This document shows positions 7,586-16,351 of a stretch of DNA of 48,930 nt, piece by piece. Below the pieces are notes generated by a model, which saw nothing but the letters and a program-made list of their open reading frames with translations, had not been told where the DNA came from and made no database searches. Position 1 is the stretch's first letter. Every line of letters starts with the position of its first letter. Source of the DNA: Tenderia sp965602225 (GTDB lineage: Bacteria > Pseudomonadota > Gammaproteobacteria > Tenderiales > Tenderiaceae); the NCBI GenBank assembly GCA_965602225.1, contig CBFCYE010000021.1, forward strand, positions 1-48,930, given 5' to 3'. Made by a program: the position numbers and the translations under genes.

Positions 7586-8602
7586 GTGCAGGACTTAACG
7601 GATTTAGTGAGCCAGGCCGAAGCGGCCGTCACACAAGCATTAGACCTAAATGCACTTGACCAGATACGGGTTGAGTATATGGGCAAAAAGGGTGTGTTGA
7701 CCCAATACCTTAAGCAGTTGGGTGATTTGCCTGCTGATGAACGCCCCAAGGTTGGTCAAGCAGTTAATAATGCCAAACAGGCTTTGCAGGAATCACTCAA
7801 CGCTCGCCGTAGCGTGCTTGAAACTGCGGCACTAAATGCCAAGTTGTCGGCCGAGACCATTGATATTACCCTGCCAGGGCGTGGCCAGGATGTAGGTGGT
7901 ATCCATCCGGTGACGCGCACCTTGCAGCGCATTGAAGAGTATTTCAGCCGACTTGGGTTTGATATTGCCACTGGGCCCGAGATTGAGTCTGATTATCATA
8001 ATTTCACCGCCTTAAATATTCCCGAGAGCCACCCGGCCCGTGCCATGCACGATACGTTTTATTTCGATGAAACTACTTTGCTGCGTACCCATACATCACC
8101 GGTGCAGGTGCGTGTGATGGAAAATAAAGAGCCGCCGTTGCGTGTGATTGCACCTGGGCGCGTTTATCGCTGTGATTCTGATGTCACACATACACCGATG
8201 TTTCATCAGGTTGAAGGTTTTATGGTCGATACCGATGTCACCTTTGCACAGTTGAAAGGTATGTTGACCGATTTTCTGCGCAACTTTTTTGAACAAGATC
8301 TGGCAACCCGTTTCCGGCCTTCATATTTTCCATTTACCGAGCCATCGGCTGAGGTGGATATGGAGTGTGTTATGTGCAAGGGGAAAGGTTGCCGTGTCTG
8401 TAGCCACACGGGTTGGTTGGAAGTGCTGGGTTGCGGCATGATTCATCCTAACGTGCTGGCCAATGTTGGTATCGATAATGAAAAATACACTGGCTTTGCC
8501 TTTGGTATGGGGGTCGAGCGACTAACCATGCTGCGTTATGGTGTAAATGATTTGCGCCTCTTTTTTGAAAATGATTTGCGCTTCTTGCGTCAATTCAATT
8601 AA
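7586..8602 (+). CDS. pheS: Phenylalanyl-tRNA synthetase alpha subunit
   Basis: This is the catalytic alpha subunit of the alpha2-beta2 enzyme that charges tRNA-Phe. It has an N-terminal coiled coil (about 1-85), then the class II core with the motif 2 segment RVYRCDSDVTHTPMFHQVEG and the motif 3 segment GFAFGMGVERLTML. I start at GTG 7586 (MQDLTDLVSQAE, 338 residues) because AGGGGA lies eight bases upstream. The longer frame from 7535 would begin inside the terminator stem. The ATG at 7578 is out of frame. pheT follows after 40 bases. Confidence 0.95.
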   Translation: MQDLTDLVSQAEAAVTQALDLNALDQIRVEYMGKKGVLTQYLKQLGDLPADERPKVGQAVNNAKQALQESLNARRSVLETAALNAKLSAETIDITLPGRGQDVGGIHPVTRTLQRIEEYFSRLGFDIATGPEIESDYHNFTALNIPESHPARAMHDTFYFDETTLLRTHTSPVQVRVMENKEPPLRVIAPGRVYRCDSDVTHTPMFHQVEGFMVDTDVTFAQLKGMLTDFLRNFFEQDLATRFRPSYFPFTEPSAEVDMECVMCKGKGCRVCSHTGWLEVLGCGMIHPNVLANVGIDNEKYTGFAFGMGVERLTMLRYGVNDLRLFFENDLRFLRQFN

Positions 8603-8642
8603 TTCTCACAAGCCAAATCTCAAGCATATAAAGATATAAAAA

Positions 8643-11021
8643 ATGAAATTTAGCGAACAATGGTTGCGTGAATGGGTTAACCCGAATGTCACTACTGCTG
8701 AGTTGTCACATCAGCTAACGATGGCAGGTTTGGAAGTGGATGCGGTTGAGGCGGTTGCCGCTGAGTTTAATAGCGTCGTTGTCGGTGAGGTGGTATCACT
8801 TGAACAACATCCTGATGCCGACCGCCTGCGTGTCTGTCAGGTGAATGTCGGTAGCGAAATCCTATCCATTGTTTGCGGTGCAGCGAATGTGGCGCAAGGT
8901 CAAAAAGTGCCCGCGGCATTGATTGGTGCCAAATTGCCAGGTGGATTGAAGATTAAGAAATCCAAGCTGCGCGGGGTTGAATCTTTTGGCATGCTTTGCT
9001 CTCAAGTTGAACTGGGAATGGCGGATAGTTCTGATGGTTTGATGGTATTACCGAATGATGCTGAACCAGGTACTGACGTGCGTGAAGTGTTGGGTCTTGA
9101 TGACAAGACTATCGAAGTAGGCCTGACACCGAATCGTGGCGATTGTCTTTGCATTGCGGGTATTGCCCGTGAGGTTGGAGTGGTAAATCAGACGACAGTG
9201 GAAGGCCCAGAATTATCTGGGTTCACTGTTGAACATCAGGATAGTTTGTCTGTCAGGTTGACGGCTTCAGACGCTTGTCCACGTTACTTTGGTCGTATCA
9301 TTAAGGGCGTTAATCCAACGGCGGAAACGCCGCTGTGGATGCTGGAACGCTTGCGTCGTTCAGATATGCGTAGCGTTAGTCCTGTGGTGGATGTGACCAA
9401 CTACGTCATGCTTGAGATGGGGCAGCCTATGCATGCCTTTGACTTGGCAAAGCTGCATGGTGGGCTTGAGGTTCGTTATGCCGTAGACGGTGAAGAGTTG
9501 ACACTGCTTGATGGTCAGGAAGTAACCTTGACAGCAAACACATTGGTAATTGCTGACCAAAATGCACCTGTAGCAATGGCTGGGATTATGGGTGGTGAAC
9601 CTACTTCAGTGACCAATGAAACAGTAGATCTATTTCTTGAAAGTGCTTATTTTGCGCCGGATGCAATTGTTGGCAAGGCGCGTCAGTATGGCTTGCATAC
9701 AGATTCTTCGCATCGCTTTGAACGTGGTGTTGATTTTGACTTGCCTGCCAAGGCAATGCGTCGGGCGACAGAGTTGTTGCTCGGAATTGTTGGTGGCTCG
9801 GCAGGTACTGTGATTGAGGTTAATGAGTCCGACAAGTTGCCGCGGCGTCAGCCAATCAGCTTGCGAGAAAATCGCATCCGGCGTCTGCTTGGTATTGAAA
9901 TTGAGCAGGCCAAGGTGACGGAGATACTGACTCGTCTGGGGATGAATGTCGTTGAGCAAGGTAAGACTTGGCTGGTTACGCCACCCAGTTTTCGTTTTGA
10001 TATCACAATTGAAGCTGACCTGATTGAAGAGGTCGGACGTATCTTTGGTTACGATGAGCTGCCAACTGAAGCTCCAAATATTCCGCTTGAAGTGGCTTTG
10101 CCACGTGAAGCACAAGTTCGAATGGAACGTGTCCGTGCCTATTTGATTGATAGGGGCTACCAGGAGGCGATTAATTATAGTTTTGTTGATTCTGCTATCC
10201 AGAGCAAAATCATTCCTGATGAGGTAGCGGTTGCTTTGGCAAACCCAATCTCTGCGGATATGTCAGTGATGCGTACCAGTCTATGGACTGGCCTGTTGCA
10301 GGCGCTTAAATATAATCAAAACCGCCAGCAGGATCGTGTCAGGCTGTTTGAACAGGGGGTTAGCTTTACCAAACAGGATGATGAAGTTATTGAAAAAAGA
10401 CTTCTCTCTGGTGTGATTGCTGGCAATTTGATGCCTGAACAGTGGGGTATCAATTCCAGGAAAGTTGATTTTTATGATCTTAAGGCGGACATCGAAGGCC
10501 TGCTTGGCCTGACAGCATGTTTTGAAGAATATACTTTTGTTACAGGTAATCACGCAGCCTTACACCCAGGTCAGACAGCCGCTATAAAGACATCTACCGG
10601 AATGCCGATAGGTTGGATAGGTAAGTTACACCCAGAGCTTGAAAAGTCTTTAGGTTTCAATGGTTCAGTTTATTTGTTTGAGGTGTCAGAAGAAGTCTTT
10701 TCAAAGGCTGCCAAACCAGCATTTTCTGAACTGTCGAAGTTTCCATCTGTTAGGCGAGATTTGGCAATAGTTGCGGATGACACAGTTTCTGCCCAACAGC
10801 TAAAAGACTGCATTGCTGAAGCATCAGGTGAATATCTGGCAAACTTACAGTTGTTTGATGTATATTGTGGCGAAGGTATTGAATCCGGGAGAAAAAGTCT
10901 TGCTTTAGGCTTGACCTTTCAGGATCAATCCCGCACTCTAAAAGACGAAGATGTCGATGCGCTTGTGTCAGGCATATTGAAAAAACTTAACCAAGAACTA
11001 CAGGCAACGCTGAGAGAATAA
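8643..11021 (+). CDS. pheT: Phenylalanyl-tRNA synthetase beta subunit
   Basis: The 792-residue beta subunit is normal for bacteria. It starts MKFSEQWLREWVNP, continues into the EMAP/OB-type tRNA-binding domain (HPDADRLRVCQVNVG, about 40-150), the B3/B4 editing domain (about 210-400, with SHRFERGVD), the B5 helix-turn-helix domain, the catalytic-like core and the C-terminal anticodon-binding FDX-ACB domain (FPSVRRDLAIV, about 700-792). It follows pheS and is followed after three bases by ihfA, so the three are one operon. No strong Shine-Dalgarno sequence is seen. Confidence 0.97.
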   Translation: MKFSEQWLREWVNPNVTTAELSHQLTMAGLEVDAVEAVAAEFNSVVVGEVVSLEQHPDADRLRVCQVNVGSEILSIVCGAANVAQGQKVPAALIGAKLPGGLKIKKSKLRGVESFGMLCSQVELGMADSSDGLMVLPNDAEPGTDVREVLGLDDKTIEVGLTPNRGDCLCIAGIAREVGVVNQTTVEGPELSGFTVEHQDSLSVRLTASDACPRYFGRIIKGVNPTAETPLWMLERLRRSDMRSVSPVVDVTNYVMLEMGQPMHAFDLAKLHGGLEVRYAVDGEELTLLDGQEVTLTANTLVIADQNAPVAMAGIMGGEPTSVTNETVDLFLESAYFAPDAIVGKARQYGLHTDSSHRFERGVDFDLPAKAMRRATELLLGIVGGSAGTVIEVNESDKLPRRQPISLRENRIRRLLGIEIEQAKVTEILTRLGMNVVEQGKTWLVTPPSFRFDITIEADLIEEVGRIFGYDELPTEAPNIPLEVALPREAQVRMERVRAYLIDRGYQEAINYSFVDSAIQSKIIPDEVAVALANPISADMSVMRTSLWTGLLQALKYNQNRQQDRVRLFEQGVSFTKQDDEVIEKRLLSGVIAGNLMPEQWGINSRKVDFYDLKADIEGLLGLTACFEEYTFVTGNHAALHPGQTAAIKTSTGMPIGWIGKLHPELEKSLGFNGSVYLFEVSEEVFSKAAKPAFSELSKFPSVRRDLAIVADDTVSAQQLKDCIAEASGEYLANLQLFDVYCGEGIESGRKSLALGLTFQDQSRTLKDEDVDALVSGILKKLNQELQATLRE

Positions 11022-11024
11022 GAC

Positions 11025-11330
11025 ATGGCGTTAACAAAAGCAGAGATGGCCGAAAGGCTTTTTGAAGAACTTGGTCTGAACAAACGTGAAGCCAAGGAAC
11101 TTGTCGAAATGTTTTTCGAGGAGGTCAGGGGCGCGCTTGAAAATGGTCGCCAGGTCAAATTGTCAGGGTTTGGCAATTTTAACCTACGTGACAAGAACGA
11201 ACGCCCCGGTCGTAATCCCAAGACTGGCGAAGAAATTCCAATTACGGCGCGTCGTGTTGTTACATTTCATCCAGGTCAGAAACTGAAAGCTAGAGTTGAA
11301 GCGTATGCTGGAAGCCTCGAACAACAGTGA
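11025..11330 (+). CDS. ihfA: Integration host factor alpha subunit
   Basis: The 101-residue HU/IHF-family protein bends DNA as a heterodimer with IhfB. It starts MALTKAEMAERLFEELGLNK, the dimerisation part ends in SGFGNF, and the beta-arm holds RPGRNPKTGEEIPI followed by RVVTFHPGQKLK. The Pro that intercalates in the minor groove is in the RPGRNPKTG arm. The pheST-ihfA order is the standard gammaproteobacterial one. Its 3' end overlaps the next gene in another frame. Confidence 0.97.
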   Translation: MALTKAEMAERLFEELGLNKREAKELVEMFFEEVRGALENGRQVKLSGFGNFNLRDKNERPGRNPKTGEEIPITARRVVTFHPGQKLKARVEAYAGSLEQQ

Positions 11331-11661
11331 GTTGCCGGAGATACCGGCCAAGCGTTACTTCACTATCGGTGAAGTGAGTGAGCTGTGTGGCGTAAAACCA
11401 CATGTGCTGCGTTACTGGGAACAGGAATTTCCTCAGCTCAAACCTCTTAAGCGTCGAGGTAATCGTCGTTACTACCAGCGTCATGATGTCATCATGATTC
11501 GTCAAATCCGTGGCCTGTTGTATGAACAAGGTTTCACCATTGGCGGTGCAAGACAAAAATTATCTGGTACAGAGGCCAAGAGTGATGTCAGTCACAGCCT
11601 TGATTTAATCCAGCAAATGCGCCGCGACCTTGAAGGCTTATTGGTAGCACTAAAAATCTAA
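11305..11661 (+). CDS. MerR family regulator linked to ihfA
   Basis: The 118-residue MerR-type protein has a winged helix-turn-helix at about residues 18-85 (YFTIGEVSELCGVKPHVLRY, RRGNRRYY, LLYEQGFTIGGAR) and a short C-terminal coiled coil. It lacks a metal-binding loop with paired cysteines. I start at ATG 11305 (MLEASNNSELPEIP); the longer frame from TTG 11296 adds only three residues. The gene overlaps the end of ihfA by 26 bases. This ihfA-linked MerR member is widespread in gammaproteobacteria; its inducer and targets are not known to me. Confidence 0.9.
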   Translation: MLEASNNSELPEIPAKRYFTIGEVSELCGVKPHVLRYWEQEFPQLKPLKRRGNRRYYQRHDVIMIRQIRGLLYEQGFTIGGARQKLSGTEAKSDVSHSLDLIQQMRRDLEGLLVALKI

Positions 11662-11720
11662 ATATCTCTGGTACGCTAAGTTTCAGTTAGGTAGAATACG
11701 CCGCTGAACAGTTTCTCAAA

Positions 11721-11738
11721 CCACCTCGTCTGAGGTGG
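11721..11738. other. Hairpin between the MerR gene and tRNA-Pro
   Basis: A perfect 7-bp stem, CCACCTC/GAGGTGG, with loop GTCT. No T-tract follows on the plus strand, so intrinsic termination is unsure. A TAGAAT hexamer at 11692-11697 could be the tRNA-Pro -10, in which case the hairpin lies in the tRNA leader. Confidence 0.4.
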
Positions 11739-11761
11739 ATTCAAAAAAGATCATTCAAATA

Positions 11762-11838
11762 CGGGTAGTAGCGCAGTCTGGTAGCGCACCACAATGGGGT
11801 TGTGGGGGTCGGAGGTTCGAATCCTCTCTACCCGACCA
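11762..11838 (+). tRNA. tRNA-Pro (GGG)
   Basis: This is a complete 77-base tRNA. The acceptor stem is CGGGTAG/CTACCCG with encoded 3' ACCA. The anticodon stem CCACA/TGTGG encloses loop ATGGGGT with anticodon GGG at 11796-11798, and the T-arm is GGAGG TTCGAAT CCTCT. It reads proline CCC/CCU. It lies 100 bases after the MerR gene, and its 3' end faces the 3' end of the TRAP operon. Confidence 0.97.
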
Positions 11839-11867
11839 ATTTGAACGTTTTTGTCATATCTATTTGC

Positions 11868-13148
11868 TTAGAAAATTGCCGGTAAGGTCAGTGATAGTGC
11901 TGGCCAATAGGTAATGATAAGCACCGCAATCAAAAGCAGAATAAAGAACGGCCATGTTGCTCTGTATAGCTGTAATACGGGTTTGCCAAACCTGTGGCTG
12001 GCAATGAACAGGTTCATGCCTACCGGTGGAGTAAAATATCCTATCTGCATATTGGCGAGAAAGATGATGCCTAAATGGATAGGATCAACGCCGTACTCTA
12101 ATGCAATTGGCATGATGATAGGCACCATGATGACGATGGCCGAAAATATATCGAGCATGGTACCCAGCAGCAGCAAGAATATATTCAACAGCAACAGAAA
12201 TGTCAGTGGATCACTGACGTGCTCCTGAATGGTGTCAAATATTTTTGTTGGGATTTCAGCGTCAATCATGTAATTGGTTGAGGCCATGGAAACACCTAGA
12301 ATCACAAGTATGGCGCCAATCAGTAGCATCGACTCATGCATGATGCCTGGTAACTGTCTTAGCTTGATATCGCGATTGATTATGACTTCGGCGATGATGA
12401 CATAAACCACGGTCACAGCCGCTGCTTCTGAGACGGCAAAATAACCACTATAGATACCGCCCAGGACGATAAAAGGCAGTGGGATCTCCCATTTTGATTC
12501 ACTAATGGCATCAAGCAGCGATTGAGTTGAGTAGGGGATTTTGGGTAAGGATTTACCCTGCCATATACTCCAGCCAGACAGAATCACTATCATTAAAATG
12601 CCAGGTAACAATCCGGCTAAAAATAAATCATCAATACTGAATGGCTCACCCAAGCCCATCTGCTGTGAAATGACACCATATAAAATCAGGGGCAGAGAGG
12701 GTGCAAAAAGAACCCCCATGCTACCGGAACTGGTGATCAGGCCGAGATTGAAATTCTCGCGGTAGCCAGCCTGCATCAGCGCCGGGAATAACAGTGCCCC
12801 AAGGGCGACGATGGCAACACCGGAGGCACCGGTAAAGGCCGTAAACAGAGCGCAGGCACATAAACAAACAATGGCGAGGCCACCGGGCATCCAGCCAAGT
12901 ATGGCCTGTGTCAGGCGTACCAGTCTTTGTGGTGCGCCACTTTCACTGAGCAGGTAGCCGGTAAAGGTGAATAATGGGATTGCAAGCAGGATAGGAATTT
13001 CTGCCAGGCGATAAAACTCAATTGCTATGACCGATAGTTCGATATCTGACATATAGAAACCGAGCATGGCAGAGGCAACGATGATGACAAACAGTGGTGT
13101 GCCCATCAGCGCCAGGGCTATCAGCAGTAATGTTAGGAGTATTTCCAT
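11868..13148 (-). CDS. TRAP transporter large permease (DctM family)
   Basis: The 426-residue protein is hydrophobic throughout, about 12 predicted helices, and matches the 12-TM permease of tripartite ATP-independent periplasmic transporters. Family segments include GASGVAIVALGALLFPAL, SGSMGVLFAPSLPLILYG and the C-terminal PIIMPIALEYGVDPIHLG...NMQIGYFTPPVGMNLF. It carries out ion-driven uptake with the small permease and binding protein encoded just upstream. Its ATG shares a base with the small-permease stop (TAATG), so translation is coupled. It is the last gene of a four-gene minus-strand operon. Confidence 0.93.
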   Translation of the reverse strand: MEILLTLLLIALALMGTPLFVIIVASAMLGFYMSDIELSVIAIEFYRLAEIPILLAIPLFTFTGYLLSESGAPQRLVRLTQAILGWMPGGLAIVCLCACALFTAFTGASGVAIVALGALLFPALMQAGYRENFNLGLITSSGSMGVLFAPSLPLILYGVISQQMGLGEPFSIDDLFLAGLLPGILMIVILSGWSIWQGKSLPKIPYSTQSLLDAISESKWEIPLPFIVLGGIYSGYFAVSEAAAVTVVYVIIAEVIINRDIKLRQLPGIMHESMLLIGAILVILGVSMASTNYMIDAEIPTKIFDTIQEHVSDPLTFLLLLNIFLLLLGTMLDIFSAIVIMVPIIMPIALEYGVDPIHLGIIFLANMQIGYFTPPVGMNLFIASHRFGKPVLQLYRATWPFFILLLIAVLIITYWPALSLTLPAIF

Positions 13149-13654
13149 TACTGGGGAGGCTGCTGCAGGTTACTTTCCTTGTCAGTCCATAGTTTAAAAT
13201 ATGGACCAATATTGATTAGAAAGCGTAATGCCATCAGGCCAAATCCGATTGGAATGATGCTTTCACATAACCAGGCTGGAATATTTGAAAAGGCCATCAT
13301 TCCGTCTTCATATTCCATTAGTACAAACTGGAAGGCGTAATAACTGACAATGGCGCAAATGAGCGCGCTGAACAGATTGGCAATAACAGCGCTAATCACT
13401 TTGCCTTTATTGGGAAGCATGCGTGAAACCACATCAATGCTGATGTGACTGCTTTGCTTAGTTGCTGCAATTGCGCCAAGCAGGCCAAGCCACATAACCA
13501 TGACTCTGAGGAGTGGCTCGCTCCATTCAATGCCGCTATCAAACAGGTTACGCAAGACAATTTGACTCAATGCCAACAGAATCATTGCCGTCAGTGTGAA
13601 TATAAGCAGACCATCCTCAAGCAGATGGATAAGCCGGTTAATTCTTTTGTGCAT
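13148..13654 (-). CDS. TRAP transporter small permease (DctQ family)
   Basis: The 168-residue protein has four predicted helices and the DctQ pattern (LEDGLLIFTLTAMILLALSQ; RNLF...WSEPLLRVMVMWLGLLGA; SHISIDVVSRMLP). I start at ATG 13654 (MHKRINRLIHLLEDG), which leaves a 17-base overlap with the binding-protein gene. The longest frame, from 13768, would add 38 poorly conserved residues inside that gene. An intermediate ATG at 13684 cannot be ruled out. No good Shine-Dalgarno sequence is seen, consistent with coupled translation. Confidence 0.88.
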   Translation of the reverse strand: MHKRINRLIHLLEDGLLIFTLTAMILLALSQIVLRNLFDSGIEWSEPLLRVMVMWLGLLGAIAATKQSSHISIDVVSRMLPNKGKVISAVIANLFSALICAIVSYYAFQFVLMEYEDGMMAFSNIPAWLCESIIPIGFGLMALRFLINIGPYFKLWTDKESNLQQPPQ

Positions 13655-14669
13655 GGATAGCCGTAGGCTTGGCGAGGCTACCATTACGGAAGTCTTCAAG
13701 ATGTTTATATAGCAGCTGGGTGATATCAGCATTGATGACACCGCTATGAACCAGGCCCTGGGTGGCATCTTTAACTGAGCTAATCCATTGCGCTTCGGCT
13801 TGTTCGCCGGTAGTCACGAATGTAATTCCTTGTTGTTGCAGGGCCGCATAGGCTTTCTCGTTATCAGTCCTGTTGATAACATTGAGATTGTTAAATGCTT
13901 TTCCCATAACCTCTTTTACAATCGCCTGGTCATCAGTTGATATTTTTTCAAATGCCTTGCGTTGAATGATCATGGTGCCATAGAGGTAAACAAGCGGTGT
14001 TTGATTGAGATATTTGACCTTGGAGTGCCATTGCAAGGCAATTGCGCCCATCGGTGATGCGGCTACGGTGTCAATCAATCCGGTTTGTAGGCCAGTTAAC
14101 ACATCAGTGAGTGGCAACGGGATGGGGCTGACACCGATAGCTTCAAATGCGGCACGACCGATTGGATCATCATCAGGCGCCCAGACCTTCTGTTTTTTTA
14201 TGTTATTTACATTATCAAGTGGCAGGCCAGACATCAGGTAGGCAAAACCACCTTCGCCCAGACCAAAGCTGACATAACCATTGTCATACAAGCCCTTGAT
14301 GATGAGCGGGTCCATTTGCTGTCTGACATAGTCGACCTCTTCATGGGAGCGAAATGCCAGTGGCAGGCTATAGACCTGTGAATCTGGATCTATGCTTTGC
14401 AGGCCACCACCAGTGATGGCTCCACCATGAAGCTGACCAATACGTATTTTTCTCATTACGCTTTTATCATTACCCATTACACCGCCAGGGTAAAAACGGA
14501 ATTTAACTCGGCCTTGGGTACGCTTTTTAATTTCATCGGCGCCGTCTGTTAACTCGGACATCCAGTGGGTACCATTGGGTGCAATGGTGGCAATTTTGAA
14601 TGTTGTGGCACAGACTGGCGTGCTGATAAGTGCAAATAGACAGGCAAGGCTGGCGAGGTGTTTCAACAT
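13638..14669 (-). CDS. TRAP transporter periplasmic binding protein (DctP family, TatT-associated type)
   Basis: The 343-residue exported protein has a signal peptide (about 1-21, ends PVCA) and the DctP fold (FKIATIAPNGTHWMSELTDG; RVKFRFYPGGVMGNDKSVMR; TALQ-like LTGLQTGLIDTVAASP). At the place where carboxylate-binding members have the substrate arginine (typically K-I-R-V), this protein reads KQKVWAPDDDP, with Trp. This matches the TatT-associated branch, whose ligands are thought to be hydrophobic rather than simple organic acids. The RBS GAGGAA overlaps the stop of the upstream lipoprotein gene, six bases away. Confidence 0.9.
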   Translation of the reverse strand: MLKHLASLACLFALISTPVCATTFKIATIAPNGTHWMSELTDGADEIKKRTQGRVKFRFYPGGVMGNDKSVMRKIRIGQLHGGAITGGGLQSIDPDSQVYSLPLAFRSHEEVDYVRQQMDPLIIKGLYDNGYVSFGLGEGGFAYLMSGLPLDNVNNIKKQKVWAPDDDPIGRAAFEAIGVSPIPLPLTDVLTGLQTGLIDTVAASPMGAIALQWHSKVKYLNQTPLVYLYGTMIIQRKAFEKISTDDQAIVKEVMGKAFNNLNVINRTDNEKAYAALQQQGITFVTTGEQAEAQWISSVKDATQGLVHSGVINADITQLLYKHLEDFRNGSLAKPTAIHAQKN

Positions 14670-14675
14670 ATATCT

Positions 14676-15539
14676 TTATTCCTCAAAATATTCTTTTGAT
14701 GTACTCAATAGCTGTTTTGCCTGTTGCTTGGCAACGGCGTTACTTAGATTGAGTGTGGCAACTGTAGTTTTAGCTTCAATGACTTCTTTAAGTAACTGGT
14801 CATGTAATGCTTGATCAAACATAAGTCTGGCGTATTGACGGGCAAATTCTACCTTGGTAATAAGATCCTGACCTTCTGATATTTTTATGGCCTTTTCAAA
14901 ATGCATTCGCCCTGTTTCTGGTTTACCCCCCAGTGCAGGCGGTAGCTGGCTGTTGATAACGGCCAGATAGAGATGACCGCGGCCCCATTCATAGCGTTCA
15001 TCAAGCTCAACCACTCTTTTCATAACGGCTTCGACTTTTGGCACTTGAGCCAAAGCGTTCCAGTCATCAGTGTGGGTTTGAATCCAGCCTGCCCAGGCGG
15101 TGCCAAGCGCGTAAAGCAGATCAATATTGTCGTCGTCAACGTTGCTTAGAATTTCCTGGAATTGATCCAGACTGAGGTTGTTCTGTGAGCAGATCGCGGT
15201 TATTTCAGTGCATATGGCGGTGCGGGCTTGTTGTAGGGCTTTTTCGGTTAGCTGTTTTGCCTGCTCATCACTGGAAGCAAATAATGATGCATAGGCACCA
15301 TTCAGATTGGCGCTGGCACTGAGAATAGCAGGGTTCTCAGGGGCATCAAGTACCAGACTGTCCATCATCACCATGAAGGTGGGGAGGCTGGCCGAGGCAA
15401 CTTCTGGATCGGTTTGGCTCAAAATGGCATTGCCAAGATTATTGGCAAACCGCTCAGTCACCATCGAGGTACAGCCGCTTAGAGTGAGCAGTAGAAAAAG
15501 GGGAATAATTTTAAGGGGCATGCTTTGGGGTACTTGCAT
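14676..15539 (-). CDS. TatT-family lipoprotein of the TRAP transporter
   Basis: The 287-residue lipoprotein has signal and lipobox LTLSGC, with Cys at about residue 23. The rest is alpha-helical, resembling the TPR-like TatT family (segments LLYALGTAWAGWIQTH, YEWGRGHLYLAVINS, GRMHFEKAIKIS). TatT of Treponema pallidum forms a trimer that binds its TRAP binding protein, with pores leading into it. This gene starts the operon, six bases before the binding-protein gene, which supports the same role. A second ATG six codons in (15521) is an equally possible start; neither has a clear Shine-Dalgarno sequence. Confidence 0.85.
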   Translation of the reverse strand: MQVPQSMPLKIIPLFLLLTLSGCTSMVTERFANNLGNAILSQTDPEVASASLPTFMVMMDSLVLDAPENPAILSASANLNGAYASLFASSDEQAKQLTEKALQQARTAICTEITAICSQNNLSLDQFQEILSNVDDDNIDLLYALGTAWAGWIQTHTDDWNALAQVPKVEAVMKRVVELDERYEWGRGHLYLAVINSQLPPALGGKPETGRMHFEKAIKISEGQDLITKVEFARQYARLMFDQALHDQLLKEVIEAKTTVATLNLSNAVAKQQAKQLLSTSKEYFEE

Positions 15540-15676
15540 CGGTTAATCGGTGATTATGAGGCCTGATTGTATAAAAATAACCACCTTGATAGCAATTCGA
15601 GTATTGCCTTGTTTGGCTTGGGCTTATAGATTCTATGTGGCAATATGCATGGCGAAATTTAAACAGGATATTAAAG

Positions 15677-16351
15677 ATGAAAAAACAATTGGTTTTAGCC
15701 GCGACACTTGCCGGGCTTTGGGCTGGTCAGGTAATGGCGTTGGAGCTGGATACTGACAAAAAACGATTTAGCTATTTCGTCGGTTTGCAGATTGGTCAGC
15801 AAATAAAGAGCGATGGTATTGAGCTTGATGAAGCTGCATTTGTCGCCGCCATCCAGGACGTTGCCGCTGGTGCACCACCGCGCTTGTCACAAGCTGAACT
15901 GCAAGCAACCCTGCAACGGGTTCAGCAACAGCGTACCGCTGAGGCGGAAAAGGCCGGCGAGAGTAATCGTCTTGAAGGTGAAAGCTTTCTGGCAAATAAC
16001 AAAAAAGTGGCTGGCGTTAAAGTCACTGCTAGCGGCTTGCAGTATAAGGTAGTAAAGGCTGGCTCTGGCGCTAAACCTACGGCCAGCTCAATGGTAGAAG
16101 TTCATTATCGTGGCACTTTGATCAACGGTACTGAATTCGATAGCTCATATAGCCGTGGCCAACCGGCGACATTCCCGGTAAATGGCGTTATCAAGGGTTG
16201 GACCGAGGCGCTTCAGCTGATGCAGGAAGGGGCAAAGTGGAAGCTTTTCATCCCATCTGAGCTGGCCTATGGTAGCCGTGGCACCGGAGCCGATATCGGC
16301 CCAAACTCAACGCTCATTTTTGATGTTGAATTACTGAAGATCAAAAACTAG
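15677..16351 (+). CDS. FKBP-type peptidyl-prolyl isomerase (Mip/FkpA-like), exported
   Basis: The 224-residue periplasmic foldase has a Sec signal MKKQLVLAATLAGLWAGQVMA, an FKBP N-terminal dimerisation region with a long helix (about 22-110), and a C-terminal FKBP domain (about 125-224) carrying VEVHYRGTLINGTEFDSSY, VIKGWTEALQLM and FIPSELAYGSRG. The start is ATG 15677, where the signal peptide begins, with an AGGA element upstream; the longer frame from 15635 adds 14 residues before the signal. A possible promoter, TTGCCT-17-TAGATT, lies at 15604-15632. The stop overlaps the convergent gene's stop. Confidence 0.93.
   Translation: MKKQLVLAATLAGLWAGQVMALELDTDKKRFSYFVGLQIGQQIKSDGIELDEAAFVAAIQDVAAGAPPRLSQAELQATLQRVQQQRTAEAEKAGESNRLEGESFLANNKKVAGVKVTASGLQYKVVKAGSGAKPTASSMVEVHYRGTLINGTEFDSSYSRGQPATFPVNGVIKGWTEALQLMQEGAKWKLFIPSELAYGSRGTGADIGPNSTLIFDVELLKIKN

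Noticed and set aside
9630..10115. 161-codon minus-strand frame inside pheT
   Set aside because: A shadow of the pheT codon pattern, with no RBS and no family resemblance.
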